DNA of 64,000 nt, from assembly GCA_013396995.1 (NCBI GenBank), contig VWZP01002396.1, positions 935,544 to 999,543 of the forward strand, in the 5' to 3' direction. Within the stretch, counting starts at the first letter, position 1. Every line of letters starts with the position of its first letter. A model generated the notes under the pieces. The model did not search any database. It saw only the letters and a program-made list of their open reading frames with translations, and was not told the origin of the DNA. Origin of the DNA: Dicaeum eximium. Its lineage: Eukaryota > Chordata > Aves > Passeriformes > Dicaeidae. Below, in pieces: positions 1 through 14,400 of this stretch. Both the position numbers and the translations under genes were made by a program.

Positions 1-939
1 TGGCTGAACACCCCTTCCCAGGAATTTGCCTCTGCCTATCCTAGGTATTTCTCCATACTTAGATTATTTCCCGAAATGATCTAAAACTGGCACAGACTGA
101 ATGGTTTTGTGTTGATAAAAGCATTATATGAAATCTTGAATTGGTCATGATACTGGTGAGATCCAGCCTAATGAAAATGGGCAAAAATGCAAAATTATCA
201 GCAACATAATAATGAGGGTGTGTTCCAACACACCATGACCAGGTGCTCTTGTGGGTTTTGTTGGTTCTCATGACAGCCCATGAGGTCTCTGGGCATCCAC
301 AGGCACTTGGAGCCGAGATGGGTATGCAGCTCCAGTGACTCTCCAGCTCAGACCTCGCTAACACAGACTGGCAATGACCTACTCAGGCAGCACCTGAGCC
401 TGGCCAAATATAAACCTGCATGAACATCAGGTGGCAAAGAGATTCAGGGACAGGCTTTTTCCAATCTGTCATCCCTCACCCTCCCTTCAGGAGAGCCAGA
501 CCCACTCGCTGAATTACAAACAGCAGTCCAGAAGCACAAGGCCAAGCACTTCTGACTCCAGCAGAAGGAAGCATCAGAACAAATGGAAAAACCCCACAGA
601 GCACTTCAGAAGGATGTCCTGCCTCCCAACCACTCGTGACCCCGAGTCACTGTGGGATGCGATACTGTGCAGTACAGACCATAAAAAAGCCCTTCCACAG
701 GACACCCTGTCGCTCTGGGAGTGTGATGGAGTCACATGGCATCTTTAATCCACCACAGTGATCCCAAAAACACCTTCCACTGCCCGTGAGCCACTCACTG
801 CATTGCAGTCGGCTGCTCTCACTGACTGCTGCTCCTCGCGGCTGCTGGGCTTGGTTCAACAAGCTCAGCTCCAGGATTAAAATTATCGTTACCCAAAACT
901 TTTTGCAACCTTTGCTTAACTTCCTACGCTAAGCAAGCC
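1..939. other. Upstream intergenic DNA, no gene recognised
   Basis: I see no coding exon, RNA gene or interspersed repeat here. The open frames on both strands are short, low in complexity and resemble no family I know. In human the next gene upstream of ACOX2 is FAM107A, and I looked for its conserved coiled-coil protein without finding it, so its 3' end, if the order is conserved, lies to the left of the window. Confidence 0.5.
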
Positions 940-1770
940 TTCGGTAACGTGAACGCCACGGGCTCCACCTCGTTCCCTGGCAAAGCGGTTTCCAGCGCGG
1001 GTCTGCAGCGGCAGCACAGAGCCATCGATCAGCCCTGGGCAGGGGGATCCTCTCTCTGCTGGATTCCTCTCCCGTCGGGCTCATCCTGCCGTAGGTCAGA
1101 GGGGTGTGAGGGTTGTGAGCTCCCGTCTCCTGTGCCCCGTGTCAGGCTCCCTCCGCCCCCCGGCACAGCCCCGCATTCCGGCCCTGCGCCCCGAACTGCG
1201 GGAAGTGCTGAGGGCAGCGCATGACAGATCTGGGGAAACCCTGAGAGCACGTCGAACCCCCAGGCAAGGAGCAGGGCCAGCCCCAAGCGTGCTACGAAAA
1301 CAATAAACCAAAATTAAAAACATCAGGAGAAGGGCAGGGTGTCCCCTCGGTGACGGAGCTGGAAGTGCAATCTCCAACGCGCCCGCTGCCTTCAGCGGGA
1401 TCAGAAACCGCCCTGTTAGGAAGCGCAGAGCCCTCTGAACGCTGGGGGCTGTGGGATTTTCCTGCCTGCTGAGGTCAGCGATCTCAGGAACAGCCGCGGC
1501 TCCGGCAAGGTCCCCGCACAGGGCTCAGGAGCCCGGCCCAGGCAGGGAGCCAGCAGCCGGACGGCCCCACGGAGGACGCCTGAGACGAGGTACGTGGGGG
1601 CCTGCGTTTGCACGGAGAGAAGGGAATCGCATTTTCCTCACGCAGCCTCACGGAAGAGGAAGCTGAGGCCGAGGCGTCTCCGCGCCCAGCCCCGCGCTCC
1701 CCGTGACGGCTCCAGGGCAGCGCCGCGTTACCTCAGCCCTGTGTGCCCGCCGCGCTGCCCCCAGGCTTTT
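940..1770. promoter_or_regulatory. ACOX2: CpG-rich region, candidate ACOX2 promoter and 5'UTR exon
   Basis: This stretch is clearly richer in G+C and in CpG than its flanks, with the densest CpG around 1140-1200, 1560-1620 and 1680-1760. It lies 0.7-1.4 kb before the ACOX2 start codon on the same strand. A good splice donor (GAG then GTACGT) occurs at 1589/1590. A pyrimidine-rich acceptor (CCCTTTGCAG) ends at 2383, 18 bases before the ATG. A non-coding first exon ending at 1589 joined to 2384 is therefore plausible. This is inference from composition and splice signals only, and the transcription start is not visible. Confidence 0.4.
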
Positions 1771-2383
1771 CTCTCTCCAGCAACACACCTTGGACTAAAG
1801 ACCTGAATATCAGAAAAAGCAGGAATTAGTAACACATAATGCAGTGGTGTCCAGAGTTTGTATTTCTTAAAGTAATCTGATATTTGGAAAAGCAGCAGCA
1901 TTTTCCGGGGAAAAATCTGATTTATTTTCTACTCACCACGGCTTTTGTTTTTACTAGTGTCCTGCGACCAGTCTCACTAACATGGGCTTAGGGGTTAATG
2001 TAAAGCTGAGCCCCAAGGACAGAGGCAGCTCAGGCAGAGCCATCAGTGCCTGTGAGCCCTGGGTCAGAAACTCTCGTAAACTTTAACACATAGTTGTGGG
2101 ATATTCCAGCATGAACTTCTCATAGAATACTGGGGACAGACTGGGAAAAGAAAAATATTTTATGTTTTAAAATATGTCATAAAACCTGCAATTTGAGTTC
2201 CTTGAAGTGCCATAAATCTCCACTGTCTGTTGCAATGAGGACAGGATAATGCCTAAATACTCATGCAACCCTTGTGCAGGTACATCTTGGCCAACCCACC
2301 AGAACCACCCCTTGCTGTGCCAACACCCCCATCAGGCGTCCACTGACGGGTGCCAGTGCCGGAGCAGCCCGGTCCCTTTGCAG

Positions 2384-2401
2384 AGCAGCGCAGCCCCCAG
2401 C
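2384..2401 (+). promoter_or_regulatory. ACOX2: Short 5'UTR leader of ACOX2 exon 2 (acceptor at 2383)
   Basis: A pyrimidine tract and CAG end at 2383, so the ATG-containing exon probably begins at 2384. A second CAG ends at 2400, directly before the start codon, and could be used instead. Either choice excludes the upstream in-frame ATG at 2249 from the mature transcript. Confidence 0.35.
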
Positions 2402-5400
2402 ATGGCTCTGCTGGAGACCAGCAAGTACAGTCAGGGCTCAGAGCTCGGCAGCGTGAACCCCGACCTCGCCAGCGAGAGGCAAACCTCCTCCTTCAGCGTG
2501 GAGAGGCTCACAGCCCTGCTGGACGGCGGCGCAGAGCAGACACAGATACGGAGGGCAGTGGGTGAGTGACCCCTATAAGGCCGTGCTGGGGGCTGGCACA
2601 CGCCATGCCTATGTCCTGCTGCTCTGCTCCTCCTTTGCAGCACAGTGGGGTTTCTGCTCCTGGGCATTTGCTTATCCCCCATCTCTTTAAAAAGTGGGAG
2701 TGTGGAGCTGGAGTCTTCTCTTCATGTAAATCAATACAACTCCTCTGCAGCCACTCCTGCTGTCTGAAGCTTTTCCTCCTCCCTGCTCCCATCCCCTGGC
2801 TCTGGCAAGACTGGTTAAACTGGAATACAAGAACTGAGGGTCGAGCATCCATGTGTGAGGAAAATGCATGCAGGGGCTGGTGCTGCTGTGCAGAAATGCA
2901 CATCACATGTGAACCACAGCCAGCTTTCCTCCTTGGCACATCGGGCTCATCCAGGTGGGGAATTTCTGGTGTGGGTTGGCTCAACCAGGCTGAGCTGCTC
3001 TCAGTCGTGATGAGTGTGCCAAAAAATGACTTGCTCAGAAGAAATAGAGAAAAAAGCCCTCTCTGTTATCTCTGTAACTGCATCCATATTATACACTTAC
3101 CAAAGGAAAACAGCACAGCTACTGGGATCGCCCTCTTCACAGTGCCACTGGAGTTCAGTATAACCTTCCACATGAATAGACTCGAGGTTTTAAGGCAAAA
3201 TGGACAAGGGGAGTGTTCAAACTGGCACAGAAATAGTGACTGAGTTGTTGTGCAACAATGCAATGGGCTGGTAACATCCCAAGCAGGACACCCAGCAGGC
3301 TCCAGCCATAATCCACCCTCTGGCTAATGCAACTCACCACAGCCTGGGCAAAATGCAGCTCACCATGGCCCTTACTGCCCTCACAGCAACTGGAGGCAGA
3401 GGGATCCTTGGCATCCTCTGCCAGAAGTCACCTCTCCTGCCCTGACCAAGGAGGGTGCCTTACCCTGCAGGGTCACCATTTCCACTGAACAGACCCCTCT
3501 CTCAGGCCCACTCAGTTCCCCTCTGCCTCCCCAAACCCACTGCTTTTCAGAGTTAGATGTGACAACCATGGCAGCCAGAACTGGCAAAATAAAACCTGCC
3601 TGCAAGCACCCCAAAAATCACAGCATCAGTATCCATGAGTCCAGTTCTGCCCGAGGCACCGCCTGCACTTCCCCAGCCCCAGGAGAACCAACTGTTCTGT
3701 GTTGCTTTGCAGTGGAAGCTATCGAATCTGACCCTGTATTTAGCAGAGAAAACCAGTATTTCCAGACCCAGAATGAGAGGTATGAAGCAGCAGTCAGGAA
3801 GGCTGTTCATCTCCAGAAAAAGATGCATGAGATGGGATGGACTGAGAATGGACCTGAATATAAGTACCTTTACAGGTGATTTCTTTCTTCTTTTTTTTTT
3901 TTAATGTACAACGAATTTTTTGTTAAAAGCTTTGTATGCCAACAAGAATCAGCTTTAGCAAAGGCTGGGAAAGGCCAACAGCTGACAGATTAGGTTTGGA
4001 TAAAAATGTGCTGCAGGTTTTTACTTCAGCAGCACACTTGGGAAAAGGGAAAATGGTGGTACATGACCAGGAACTTCTCAGAGAGCAACACATGGGTACA
4101 GTGTGACAGATCACAGCAGTTCACAGCCACAACTTCAACAACCTCCTTAATTGTGCTGCAGCTCTCATACCACCCTTTAGACATTTTTAAATGTATAACC
4201 AGAATTAGAAGTGGTGATGTTTCAGTTACATTACTGACTTCTAAATAAATTAAAGATTACATTTTGTGTATCTAGAAAACACATATTTTATTAAAGGGGA
4301 AAAAAAAAGGAAAAAACTTACCTTAGTTTGTAGACAAATGAGAGTAAAGTATTTTCACAGTCCTTTCCTTTAAAAGTTTTCTTAACATTTTGTGCGGGGT
4401 TGAGCTCCACATTTCAATTGCTTGCCCTTCCTTTCCCCCTTTGCTCAATCAGTTCCTGGCTGGCTGTTGCCCAGGCCACACTGTCTGCTTGGTGGGCTCA
4501 CGTACCCAGTAGGAAGGTGCAAGTTCAGAAGTGTCACTCAGAAGGGCAATGCCTGTTCCTTACTTACACAGCACTGCTGACACTCAGAGCCATTTTTTGG
4601 CATTTCATAGACTCATAGCACAGTTTGGGTTGGAAAGGACATTTAAAAGTCATCTAGTATAGCCTTCTGCAATAAACAAGGACATCTTCAACTAGATCAG
4701 GTTTCTCAGAGCCCTGTTCAGCCTGACCTGGAATGTTTGCAGGGAGGGGGCATCCACCAGCTCTCTGGGCAACCTGTGCCAGTGTTTCACCACACTCACT
4801 GAAAATGAGTTCTTCATTATGTCTGGTCTAATTCTACCTTCTTTTAATTTAAAACCATTACCCCTTGCCCTATGGTAACAGGCCCTGCTAAAACGTTGTC
4901 CTCATCATATGAAAGATGACAATTTTTTATGCTGAGCTCTTCACCACTTACAGCAAGCGGAACTAATGAAGGGGGAAATGTGCCATCAAGAGCTCTTGGA
5001 CCTGATCATTATATTCCCATTAAAAAGCAGCTCTCCACTGCTCCTTCAGAACAAAAAATATCCTACCCAGGTGTGCTTTTATCAGGCCCCCTGATGCCAA
5101 AGGCTGCAGCAGGACCAGCCCTGTGTTGTCACATTTGCTGGATTAGGAGCAGAGCTGTCTGGCAGGGCAACCCTTCCCTGATGGAACTCCAGGTGAGCAC
5201 CAAGCTCTTATGACAGAATCCTGGCTCCCAGTGCGAGGCACAGTGAATCACTCACACAATTTAAAATCTAGCTTTTCAAATGGCAGCTAAAGGAACGTTA
5301 TTTCTGGCCCGGCTGCTAAGGATTCATTAAGTAATTTTCTGTTAATCAAAACAATTTCCCTTTAACTTCTTTGTTCATATTCCCCCCACCCCCCCCACTG

Positions 5401-8400
5401 TTTCAGCATGATTAATTTTCTCTCAGGGCCAGTATAAAAGAAAGGTCAGAGTCGTTTGTTAACAGTAGAAGGTGTCTATGTGAAAGGAGATGCTCTCTGG
5501 AGCACTGCAGTAAAGCAATGTGCTAACAGCCACTCAGCTACTGAGAACAGCACAGCCACTTGTTTTACATGTACCTGTATCTGTGAGGTCATTCAACCAT
5601 GTTCTGAGGAATCCCAGGAAGATGGATATAGTTATATTCCTCACATTTTCTTATTATTTCTCACACACAAAAAAAGCTTAAATAAATTTCTCATTTGCGC
5701 CACAGAAATCGCTGTGCCCAAGCTCCCATACACAGTTTCTGGGATAGAGCTTTTTAGGACGTATGAAGATGGTGATGGCAAAGGACCTACCTGAGCAGAT
5801 AATAAACCAGGGGTTACTTGGATGTATTTGAATTTTTCCACAAGAAAATAACATCTCAATTCAGGATAAATCTCCATGAACCCCAGTATTGTTCATTCAC
5901 TGACAGCAATGGGCACCAAACAAACAGTAAAAAACAAACATACCATGGTATTTCTCCAGAATGGGAATGGGAAGGTTCAGGAGATCCAGGTCCCAGATAC
6001 CTACATGTGGAATTCAGTCTAATATGCCTCACAGTGAATTGCTAGGGTTTGGGGTTTTTCAAGTAGGGTACTGTTTCGTTCTTCCATTTTAGTTCAGCCT
6101 CAAAATTTGACTTGAATAATCAAGAAAAAAAAATCCTATTAAGTAAAATAAAAACCCAAAATGCTCACAGAGCCTCAGGAGCTTGGGAGCTGAGTTGTGC
6201 TTTTAGCTCAGCATCTGCTACTCAGATAATTCCTCCAAGACCAAGTGAAATGAGCGAGCAACACATATGCAAACCCTGTTAGGAAAGAAGAGACAAAAGC
6301 AGCTTGCAAGGGCACTTTTCCTGCAATGCTGTGCTGATGGCTGGGTGCTGGGCAAGGTGTGACAAGGCAGAAATCAAAAGGCAGCAGGTGGTACTATCTG
6401 GTGACCACTGCAGTGTCATGGCCTCGTTCATCACATGCCTGGAACTTCATGCCCTTAAAAACAGCCCTTGTGCCTTCTCTGCAGGGCACTGTCAGGAGAT
6501 GTCGCATTCCTCCTTCACCGCGTCTTCATGAGAAGTATTTCAATGCTGGGCTCTGACAAACAAATTGCCAAGTGGATTCCTCTCTCCACCCAGCACAAGC
6601 TCATTGGAAGCTACGCGCAGACTGAACTGGGACATGGTAAGGCTGCAGGGAAAACAGCATTTCTGCATGACACAAGCCTGCAGCCCGGATTCCCGTGGGA
6701 ATTTGACTCCAAACTGTCCATCCTTTACTGGGATTGGGTTCTCATTCATGGTTCTCATCAGAAGGGTAACCACAAAACCCTGATAATACCCACAGCCAGC
6801 TTTCAGGGATCCTTTGCTCTCTCCATCCCTGTGATATACCAGGAGATAGATACGTAAATAGATCTTTTTTTTCATTTCTTTTCTTAAAGGCACTTATCTT
6901 CAGGGTTTGGAAACAACAGCAGTCTTTGATACTGCTACTCAGGAGTTTATACTGAACACACCAAAGATCTCTGCCATGAAGTGGTGGCCTGGAGACAGTA
7001 AGTACCACACAAAATATTTTGGTTTTTGCCTCCTTCAGTTACTCCATCTACCCTGGTTAAGTTCTGTGTTTGAAGGCCCAGGTGCTAGCAGAAGACTTCA
7101 ATAAAAGATACTCACCTGGACAAGCAAGTAATAGAAAGGGGGTTGTCCAAGTTCAAAGGCCACAAGAGAGCTACCATCATCTACAAAAACCCCTTGGGTT
7201 GCAGGCTGAAGAACTTTACTCAGGAAAGCTCTTGCCTCTGCAGGAGTAAATCTTCTCTTCTTTTGAGATAATACTCAGACAACCAAAAACTGCAGGGAGG
7301 TCATCAGCATAAAGGATTCGAGTCATCAGTCTCAGCATAAAGGATTCAAGTGTGAAATTCTTGGCTCCCTTCTGGGAGGTATTTCACAGAAAATAACTGG
7401 AGTCACTTCAACAGCCACAGCTCTTCCCACTCTCAGCATTACATTAGCTCAAAGTGTTTATTTTTTCTCATATTCTGTTACAAAATTGTTAATCCAAGCC
7501 TCATGGGCAGCAACAGAGGCAGAAGGATGATGCAGCTTCTGAGAGCTAAGAGCAGGCTGATTTAGGTTTCCAGCACACACTTTTTTATCAGGCCCCCTGA
7601 TGCCAACATCACTTAACACTTGTACTGACCCATACCTAAGACCCAACACATAATTAGTACTGACCTGTGTTTGTGCTGTACCTTGTCTTAAGTGAATGTG
7701 GCTGTTTTTCTTCTCACAGTGGGAAGATCAGCAACCCACACAGTGGTCTTTGCCCAGCTGTACATCCATGGGAAGTGCTATGGCATCCATCCCTTCATCG
7801 TGCAGATACGCAGCCTCCAGGACCATTCCCTCTGCCCAGGTAAATAACCCCAGACACAGCAGCACTTGTGCAGGTGCTTTGCCTATTTTGCCCTTAAATA
7901 TGTTCTAAAACACTGGGCCCAGGGAGAGTTATAATTGCCAAAACCAAGCCAAGAGACATAGCCAAGGTGTAGTTATCATTAACCCCAACCTTTTGATCTG
8001 AAGGGAAATTTAACATATCTTCAGCTATATCCAGACCAAGCCCTTAATATAAGCTGGGCTGCTCTGAGCACCTCTGCATTAACACCTCAGTTCTGACCCC
8101 AGCCAGCACAGATCCGTCTGTCAGTGGATCATGGAAACAAACTACTGCAAGATATTCCAATGCCTGTTTCACCCCTTGGGCAAGAGGAACCATGCTGGGG
8201 AAGAAACAGAGCTGACTATGCCCTTCTTTTGAGGTCCCCATCCTGACACAAAATGGGGAGCAAGTAGGCAGCTGTGTTTTCTCCTGCTGCAGGCATAACT
8301 GCAGGAGACATCGGTCCCAAAATGAATTTTGAGCACATTGACAACGGCTACCTCCTGCTGAAGAATGTGCGCATCCCCAGGGACAACATGCTGAGCAAAT

Positions 8401-11400
8401 TCTGTGAGGTATGTGTGGACTCACATCACAAACCTGCTGTCAGACTCTAATTCCACAGCCAGAGAGGCAACAGGGACCTGCCTGAATTTGGGACAAGAAT
8501 CTTCCTTTGAGTGTCAGCAAGTGTCTGAGGTTTTATTAAGGGCAGAAGGTACCTGAATCCTAAATGAAAGTCAGCATCAAGAATTCCACATTCCGAAGCT
8601 GGGGATCATGGGGCAGGCAGAACCTACCTCTGCCAGAAACAGTAAGAGTTTGTCTCTTCAAATGGATGTCTTTCATCCATCATACATAAAAGCATTGTTT
8701 GCATTCAGTGAAGGATTTTTATGTCCATTTTATTCCGTGCATAGTGATTGCACAACCACAGTAACACTGAATAAGGCAGCATCTGACAGCCTCTCTCTAC
8801 TCTAGGTTCAACCAGATGGCACCTATGTAAGACAGGGGTCACAGAAGATTAATTATTTCACCATGACGACAGTGCGCATTTCGGTCCTTGCAGACGAGGT
8901 TCTGACACCCCTGATGAAGGCTTGCACCATTGCCATCCGGTACTCAGTGGTTCGCCGGCAGTCCAAGCTAAAGCCTGGGTAATGCCACGCATCCTGGTGG
9001 CAAGGGGACTGGCCACTGTTCCCCCACGCCAGTTTGTATTTCTTCTCTTCATCTTACCTTTCAGCCCATCACTGGCTGATTTCCTGGCCCAGACAGGGCA
9101 TGATAAACATGCTTTCCAATTATTTACATTAACAAGCTTCAGTCAAAGTACAAGAGAATGTTTACAGTTCTTTCCGAGATAAGTTTCATACTTTGCATAG
9201 GTCAGTGGCTCACACAGGCAACTTATTCTTTTATAACTGGCCTTCCCCTGTAATCCCATAACTGAGCAGAATCAAAAAAAAAGTGGACAAGTTGCTGAAT
9301 TCTTATTCCATAGTGTCATACTAATGGATGCGACATTAAAATACCTTCCAACATGCAGAAATCTAATATCCAAACTTTAGGCACTGAATTGTATTCAGGG
9401 TTGAATCCACAATATTTTTAAAGAAATATGTTAATTTGAATGGATTACAAAGGTTTCCATTTAAATGCCCTTTCAAAAGCAGAAATATCCTAGTGAAAAC
9501 ATGGTTTGGTTCAAACACAAACCAAACAGAAGAGCACAGCAGCTGAACTGTTCTAATAACCTAATAAATGTTCTAATAGCTGAACTATTCTAATAACCAA
9601 TCCCATTGACTGAAGTCCTAAATGTACCAACCACAGAAGTGATAAAGAACATCCAAAAGCAGCTCAGAAAACCTTAAATAATTCAGACTGAAATATTTTC
9701 AATGAAACATTTCTACACACGAGGCCACAAAGATTCCATTTAAAAAGCCAACGTTTATCAGGGTGCAATGCCACTGCCTTTCCTGGGACACCTAACAACT
9801 TGCTGTCCTTGAAGGCTTCATTCTCATCCTCTCCTGCAGTTCCCCTCTGTACTGACTGACCACACAGAGCCTTTTCTACACTGTTAGGCTTTTTTGGGGT
9901 GGTTTCTCCAATAGCTCAGCAAGCTGGACAGATTTGCTGCCACACTGTCTGTCTTGTTTACACACTGCTTCTTGGTAATGAAAAATGTCATTTTCATTCT
10001 GCAGCAGGTAAAGTAACAGTAGCTATGCCCATGTCCACACTTCCTCCTTCATCAGCTGTCTTCCAACAGAGAACAAGAAGCAAAAATCCTTGACTACCAG
10101 ACTCAGCAAGAGAAACTGCTGCCCCAGCTGGCAACAGCCTATGCCTTTCATTTCATCAATGACTACCTGCAGGAGCTATTCAACAGGGGATACGGAGAGA
10201 TCCAGAGGAAGAACTTTGACATGCTGCCAGAGGTGAGCTGCAGCAGGATTAACTCATACAGCACTTCTGTTCTCTTAAATGTTAAAGTATTTTAGCAAGT
10301 ATTTTACTGTTACTGTTATTCTAGCAAACTGGACAAGCATTCCTTTCACCACTAGAGAACTGGAGAAAGAGGAAGCATCAGAGCCCAAATGACATGTCCC
10401 AGGTCCACAACCAGTCAGCAACAGCATTTGCTCTACCACCCCAAACTTTTTGTTTTGGGAACCATTGCAGAGTGAAAGGTCCTTGAAAAGCATGTCCACA
10501 ACCTCGTTCCAAGTAGCTGGTGGCACAAAGTGTTATTACACAACTTTATCTACAATGCATATGCACATACATCTGAGCCAAAACCAAAAATGTGACTTTT
10601 TAAACAGAACAGAGTATTTTGCAATTAGGTGTTTGAAATGAAAACACACTCTGAACAAAGGTGGCCAAAGGCAGAACTAGCTGAGAAACCCAAAAATGCA
10701 TAAATTGACTGCAGTGTGCCCAGCAGGAGCATGTGCAGCATCCCAGAGAGACATCAAAGGTCAGGCTCAGGGAACTGAGTCCTACCACTATGCAAAGGGG
10801 GACCTGACAGGTATTGCACAAAATTTTAAAAAGGAACTTACTCTGAGGATTCCACCAGTAATACTCTGCTTTTTTCTCTCTTTTTTTTAACAGCTCCATG
10901 CATTATCTTCAGGTTTTAAAGCCGTGATCACTCAGCACTGCACTGCAGGAGTGGAGATCTGTCTCCGGGCCTGTGGGGGCCATGGCTACTCCCTGCTGAG
11001 TGGACTCCCTTCCTTGTATACCAAAATATTTGCCTCTTGTATTTATGAAGGGGAAAACACCATTTTGCTCCTGCAAACTGCCAGGTAACAATTCAAATCT
11101 GTTCATCTAAAAGCCTGCCCCCTCATTTATTCAGTCTTTACCACTTCTCCAAAACCAGTAAAACCAGCTACTCCTTTCTCACAGCACCATCTAAAAATAC
11201 AGCTCAGGACATAAACTATTCATGTCTTCAGTCTAACAAGCATGGAAGTGTGTGGGAACTGGATTATCTCTTCTATTTTTGGTTTGGGGACGTATGCAGG
11301 TGCTGTTCTGCATAACCTCGTTTTCCTCTTTGCCTGGTAGCACAGCAAAGGTATTGCTGTGAAAGTTTTGTGGTTAATTTTTTAAGCAATCAATGCAACA

Positions 11401-14400
11401 ATGGTACCATGTAATGCAATATTGGTAAAGTGGGGTCGATTCAGAGGAAGCAAAGTTGTTGGATACTGAAAGTAGATGAGTCGTGCTCCAAGAACATCAC
11501 TTTCCTCCAAACACGCAGACTGATGATTATAAAAAGTAGATAAAATACAGGATAAAGAAACTACAGCTGCTTGAACTTTTAATAATATATGTTTTTACTA
11601 GAAGGAGAAAACCAGGGCACTTCCAAGGGTCAGAGCCACCACATAGCTCCATGCTGCCATGCAGACATTTCTGCACTCATTAGTGCTTTTTGCAAGATCA
11701 ACAGCAAAGTCAAGAGAAATGCTGTACCCTTTTAATTCCAGACCTGGTCAGTCTAGCTCATAGCAGAGGTACCAAAAACTAAGGGAGTGGGAAATACTCC
11801 TTGTAAAATCTCTCCAAGGGTCTCATGTGGTTAACGTGTGACTGTGTGTTGGGGATCACAGAGGGTAAGACCAAATCACTGTTAAAGCTCCAGAGCACTG
11901 AGACTCAGGTTGCAAAGTTGGTAATGTACCTGAGCACTACAGTGCTGACTAATAGCCACAGCAAGTTTCTGCTGAAAAAAACTATCATTATGGATTGCTG
12001 TAGTGTTAAGTAAGGCAGACAGGCCACCCCTGAGATCTACCACAGATCAGGTTACTGTGACTAACATGCAAAACAAAAGGTTGTTACTTGTTCAAATCCA
12101 TTCTGGGCCACTGATGGGATGGGTCACACCTTGCTGCTCCTCACCTGAGCCCACTTTACTTTTTGCATGTCTGTTTGCTGCGAGATCACCACATACCCTG
12201 CTCTGACTGTTACACTCTTCCCAGGTTCCTGATTAAATGCTTCATGGCAGCCAGTTCTGGCCAGCCTGTGCCACCATCTGTCACTTATCTGGCTGCAGTG
12301 AAACATGGGAAGTGTCCAGCCAAGAACAAGTTGGATTTTCTCAGTCCAGATATTTACACTGAGGCCTATCAACACGTGGCAGTCAGGTCAGTACAGAAGA
12401 TGGGAGACAGGATTTCTCTCTTTGACATCAGAAATGTGTTAAGAGCTCAGCTTTCTCCTTGCTTTAAAGGGAGGTAAAATAAATTAATTTAAACTAGGAT
12501 TGGCACCATTTCTTCCTGAAAAAGAAAGGCTACACAGGATTAACAGCCATGTCAGATGTTCAGTATGAAGCTTTCACACTCAGAAGTTTTAAAGCCATGT
12601 GCTATGAAACAACTACATTTCACAGTTGGTGGCACTATTGAAGTAAATCTCAGACCACATCACTGAGTTGCCATCCAGTAAAATCTTTATTGGACCCTGA
12701 GCAATTCTATTAGAATCTTAAAATTTCACATACCTGAGAAAGTGATGTTTATTTTCAGTTTACACCATAGCAAGAACAGAGCCTCTCATTCTGTCTGTAG
12801 CCCTTCAACTACACATTCAGCAAGTCAACATAAATAAAAATGGTATCATGAGTGGTCTCAGAATTATGTACACAGTTATGGGCTGTATAGGTGTCACCTC
12901 TGAAAATCAGGTAAAAATACAACCCTGCTGTCACTGAAACCAGTGTAAAAACAGCCACTCGGGGTGAAGCTTCATCAATGGGAACAGGATTTGAATTCCT
13001 GTGTAGAAAAGGAGAAACACAATGTAACAGCAGTCCAGTGTTACTGTTTGTATTGCAAACTCTCCTTACACATACACAACCCAAGAAAAGCTCAGCCAAA
13101 CCCCTGGTAAACTACCCTGGAAGCTGAGAAGGCAGAAATCCTTCAGTACCAGGGTGGTCTGGGTTCTTCTCACAATTTATACTTAGATTTTGCATAATCT
13201 AAGTTCACTCATTCTGAGTGTAGGTAACTCCAGATGTCAGAAATGCCAGTTTGCCCTTCAGTCACACATAACTCCTGAGTGCAAATTCATGCATGTTGGA
13301 TGCACATACAAGATGCTTTACTCTTTTTCAATTTTCCAGGCTGACAAGCAGCACAGCAGCAAAACTACAGGACTTGATTCAGTCTGGAGTCAAAAAGCAT
13401 GATGCATGGAACCAGTGCACAGTGCAGCTGGTGCAGGCTGCAAAGGTTAGCAAAATTTATCTGCTTATCTGATGTTTGTCTTCATCAAACAATATGCAAC
13501 AGAAATGGCATGATTAGCTTAAAGCCTCAGTGCTGTTTATTGTTTCCTGTTGGCATATAAGAGACACCACAAAGACTGTCACTGTGGTCTGCATGGTAGA
13601 AAAGTTTTATTAAGAAGCAATTCCTCATCTGAAAAATTTGCTGTCTGTATAGGCCAGGTAGAAAAAGACTAGGAGAAATGAAAGGGACAAAAAAAAAATA
13701 CATTCACAGTTATGCTGCCACTACTGGAAGAATCAGACCTCCCATATCCTGCAACAAAAACCCACCATTTCCAGCCAACACTCATCTTTTTATAAGAATC
13801 CAGAGTTTCTGGTGCCCAGAGGAGTCTTCCTAAAGCCACTCCACTGAAAGCTGGTGGAGTAAGAGCAAAGGATGAAACATGCCTGGTACTTCTTCCATCT
13901 GCTGGAAAGAGAACTGCAGGGAAAAGAGTGAAAACCAGTGATAAGTGCAATGTTAACTACTGCTGAAAGATAAATCAAATTTATAAGAGATGCTTTCAGC
14001 TAAAGGAGCATTGGGAGAGCAGCATTTGTTCCCTAAAGCAAGAGTGAATTAGTACAGATTTAAGCAGAAAAGAGGGGAGAAAAGCCTTAAATATTAATGT
14101 AATCTAAATCCATTGGTAATTCTGTATCTCCAAATTCCAAATTTTTTTTAATAGGCAATTAAGTGCAATTCCTCTACAGTTATGGTGAAGGCCTCCCTCC
14201 CTCCCTCTCTCCCTCTCTCCTTCCCTTCCCTTCATTTTGAATCAGGTCCACAATTTATTTTAACATCATTAACTATTTCTGAAGAGCCTAACATAAGCAG
14301 AGGGCTGGCTGTGGTATCATCAGTGCTGCTGCTAGACTCTTCAGAAAATGAGATCCAGGCCCCCAAAGTCTCCTAAGTAAGATGGGAAGAGCCATCCAAA

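Noticed and set aside
2566..3243. 225-codon plus-strand open frame
   Set aside because: It lies wholly in ACOX2 intron 1, starts right after the splice donor and resembles no protein family.
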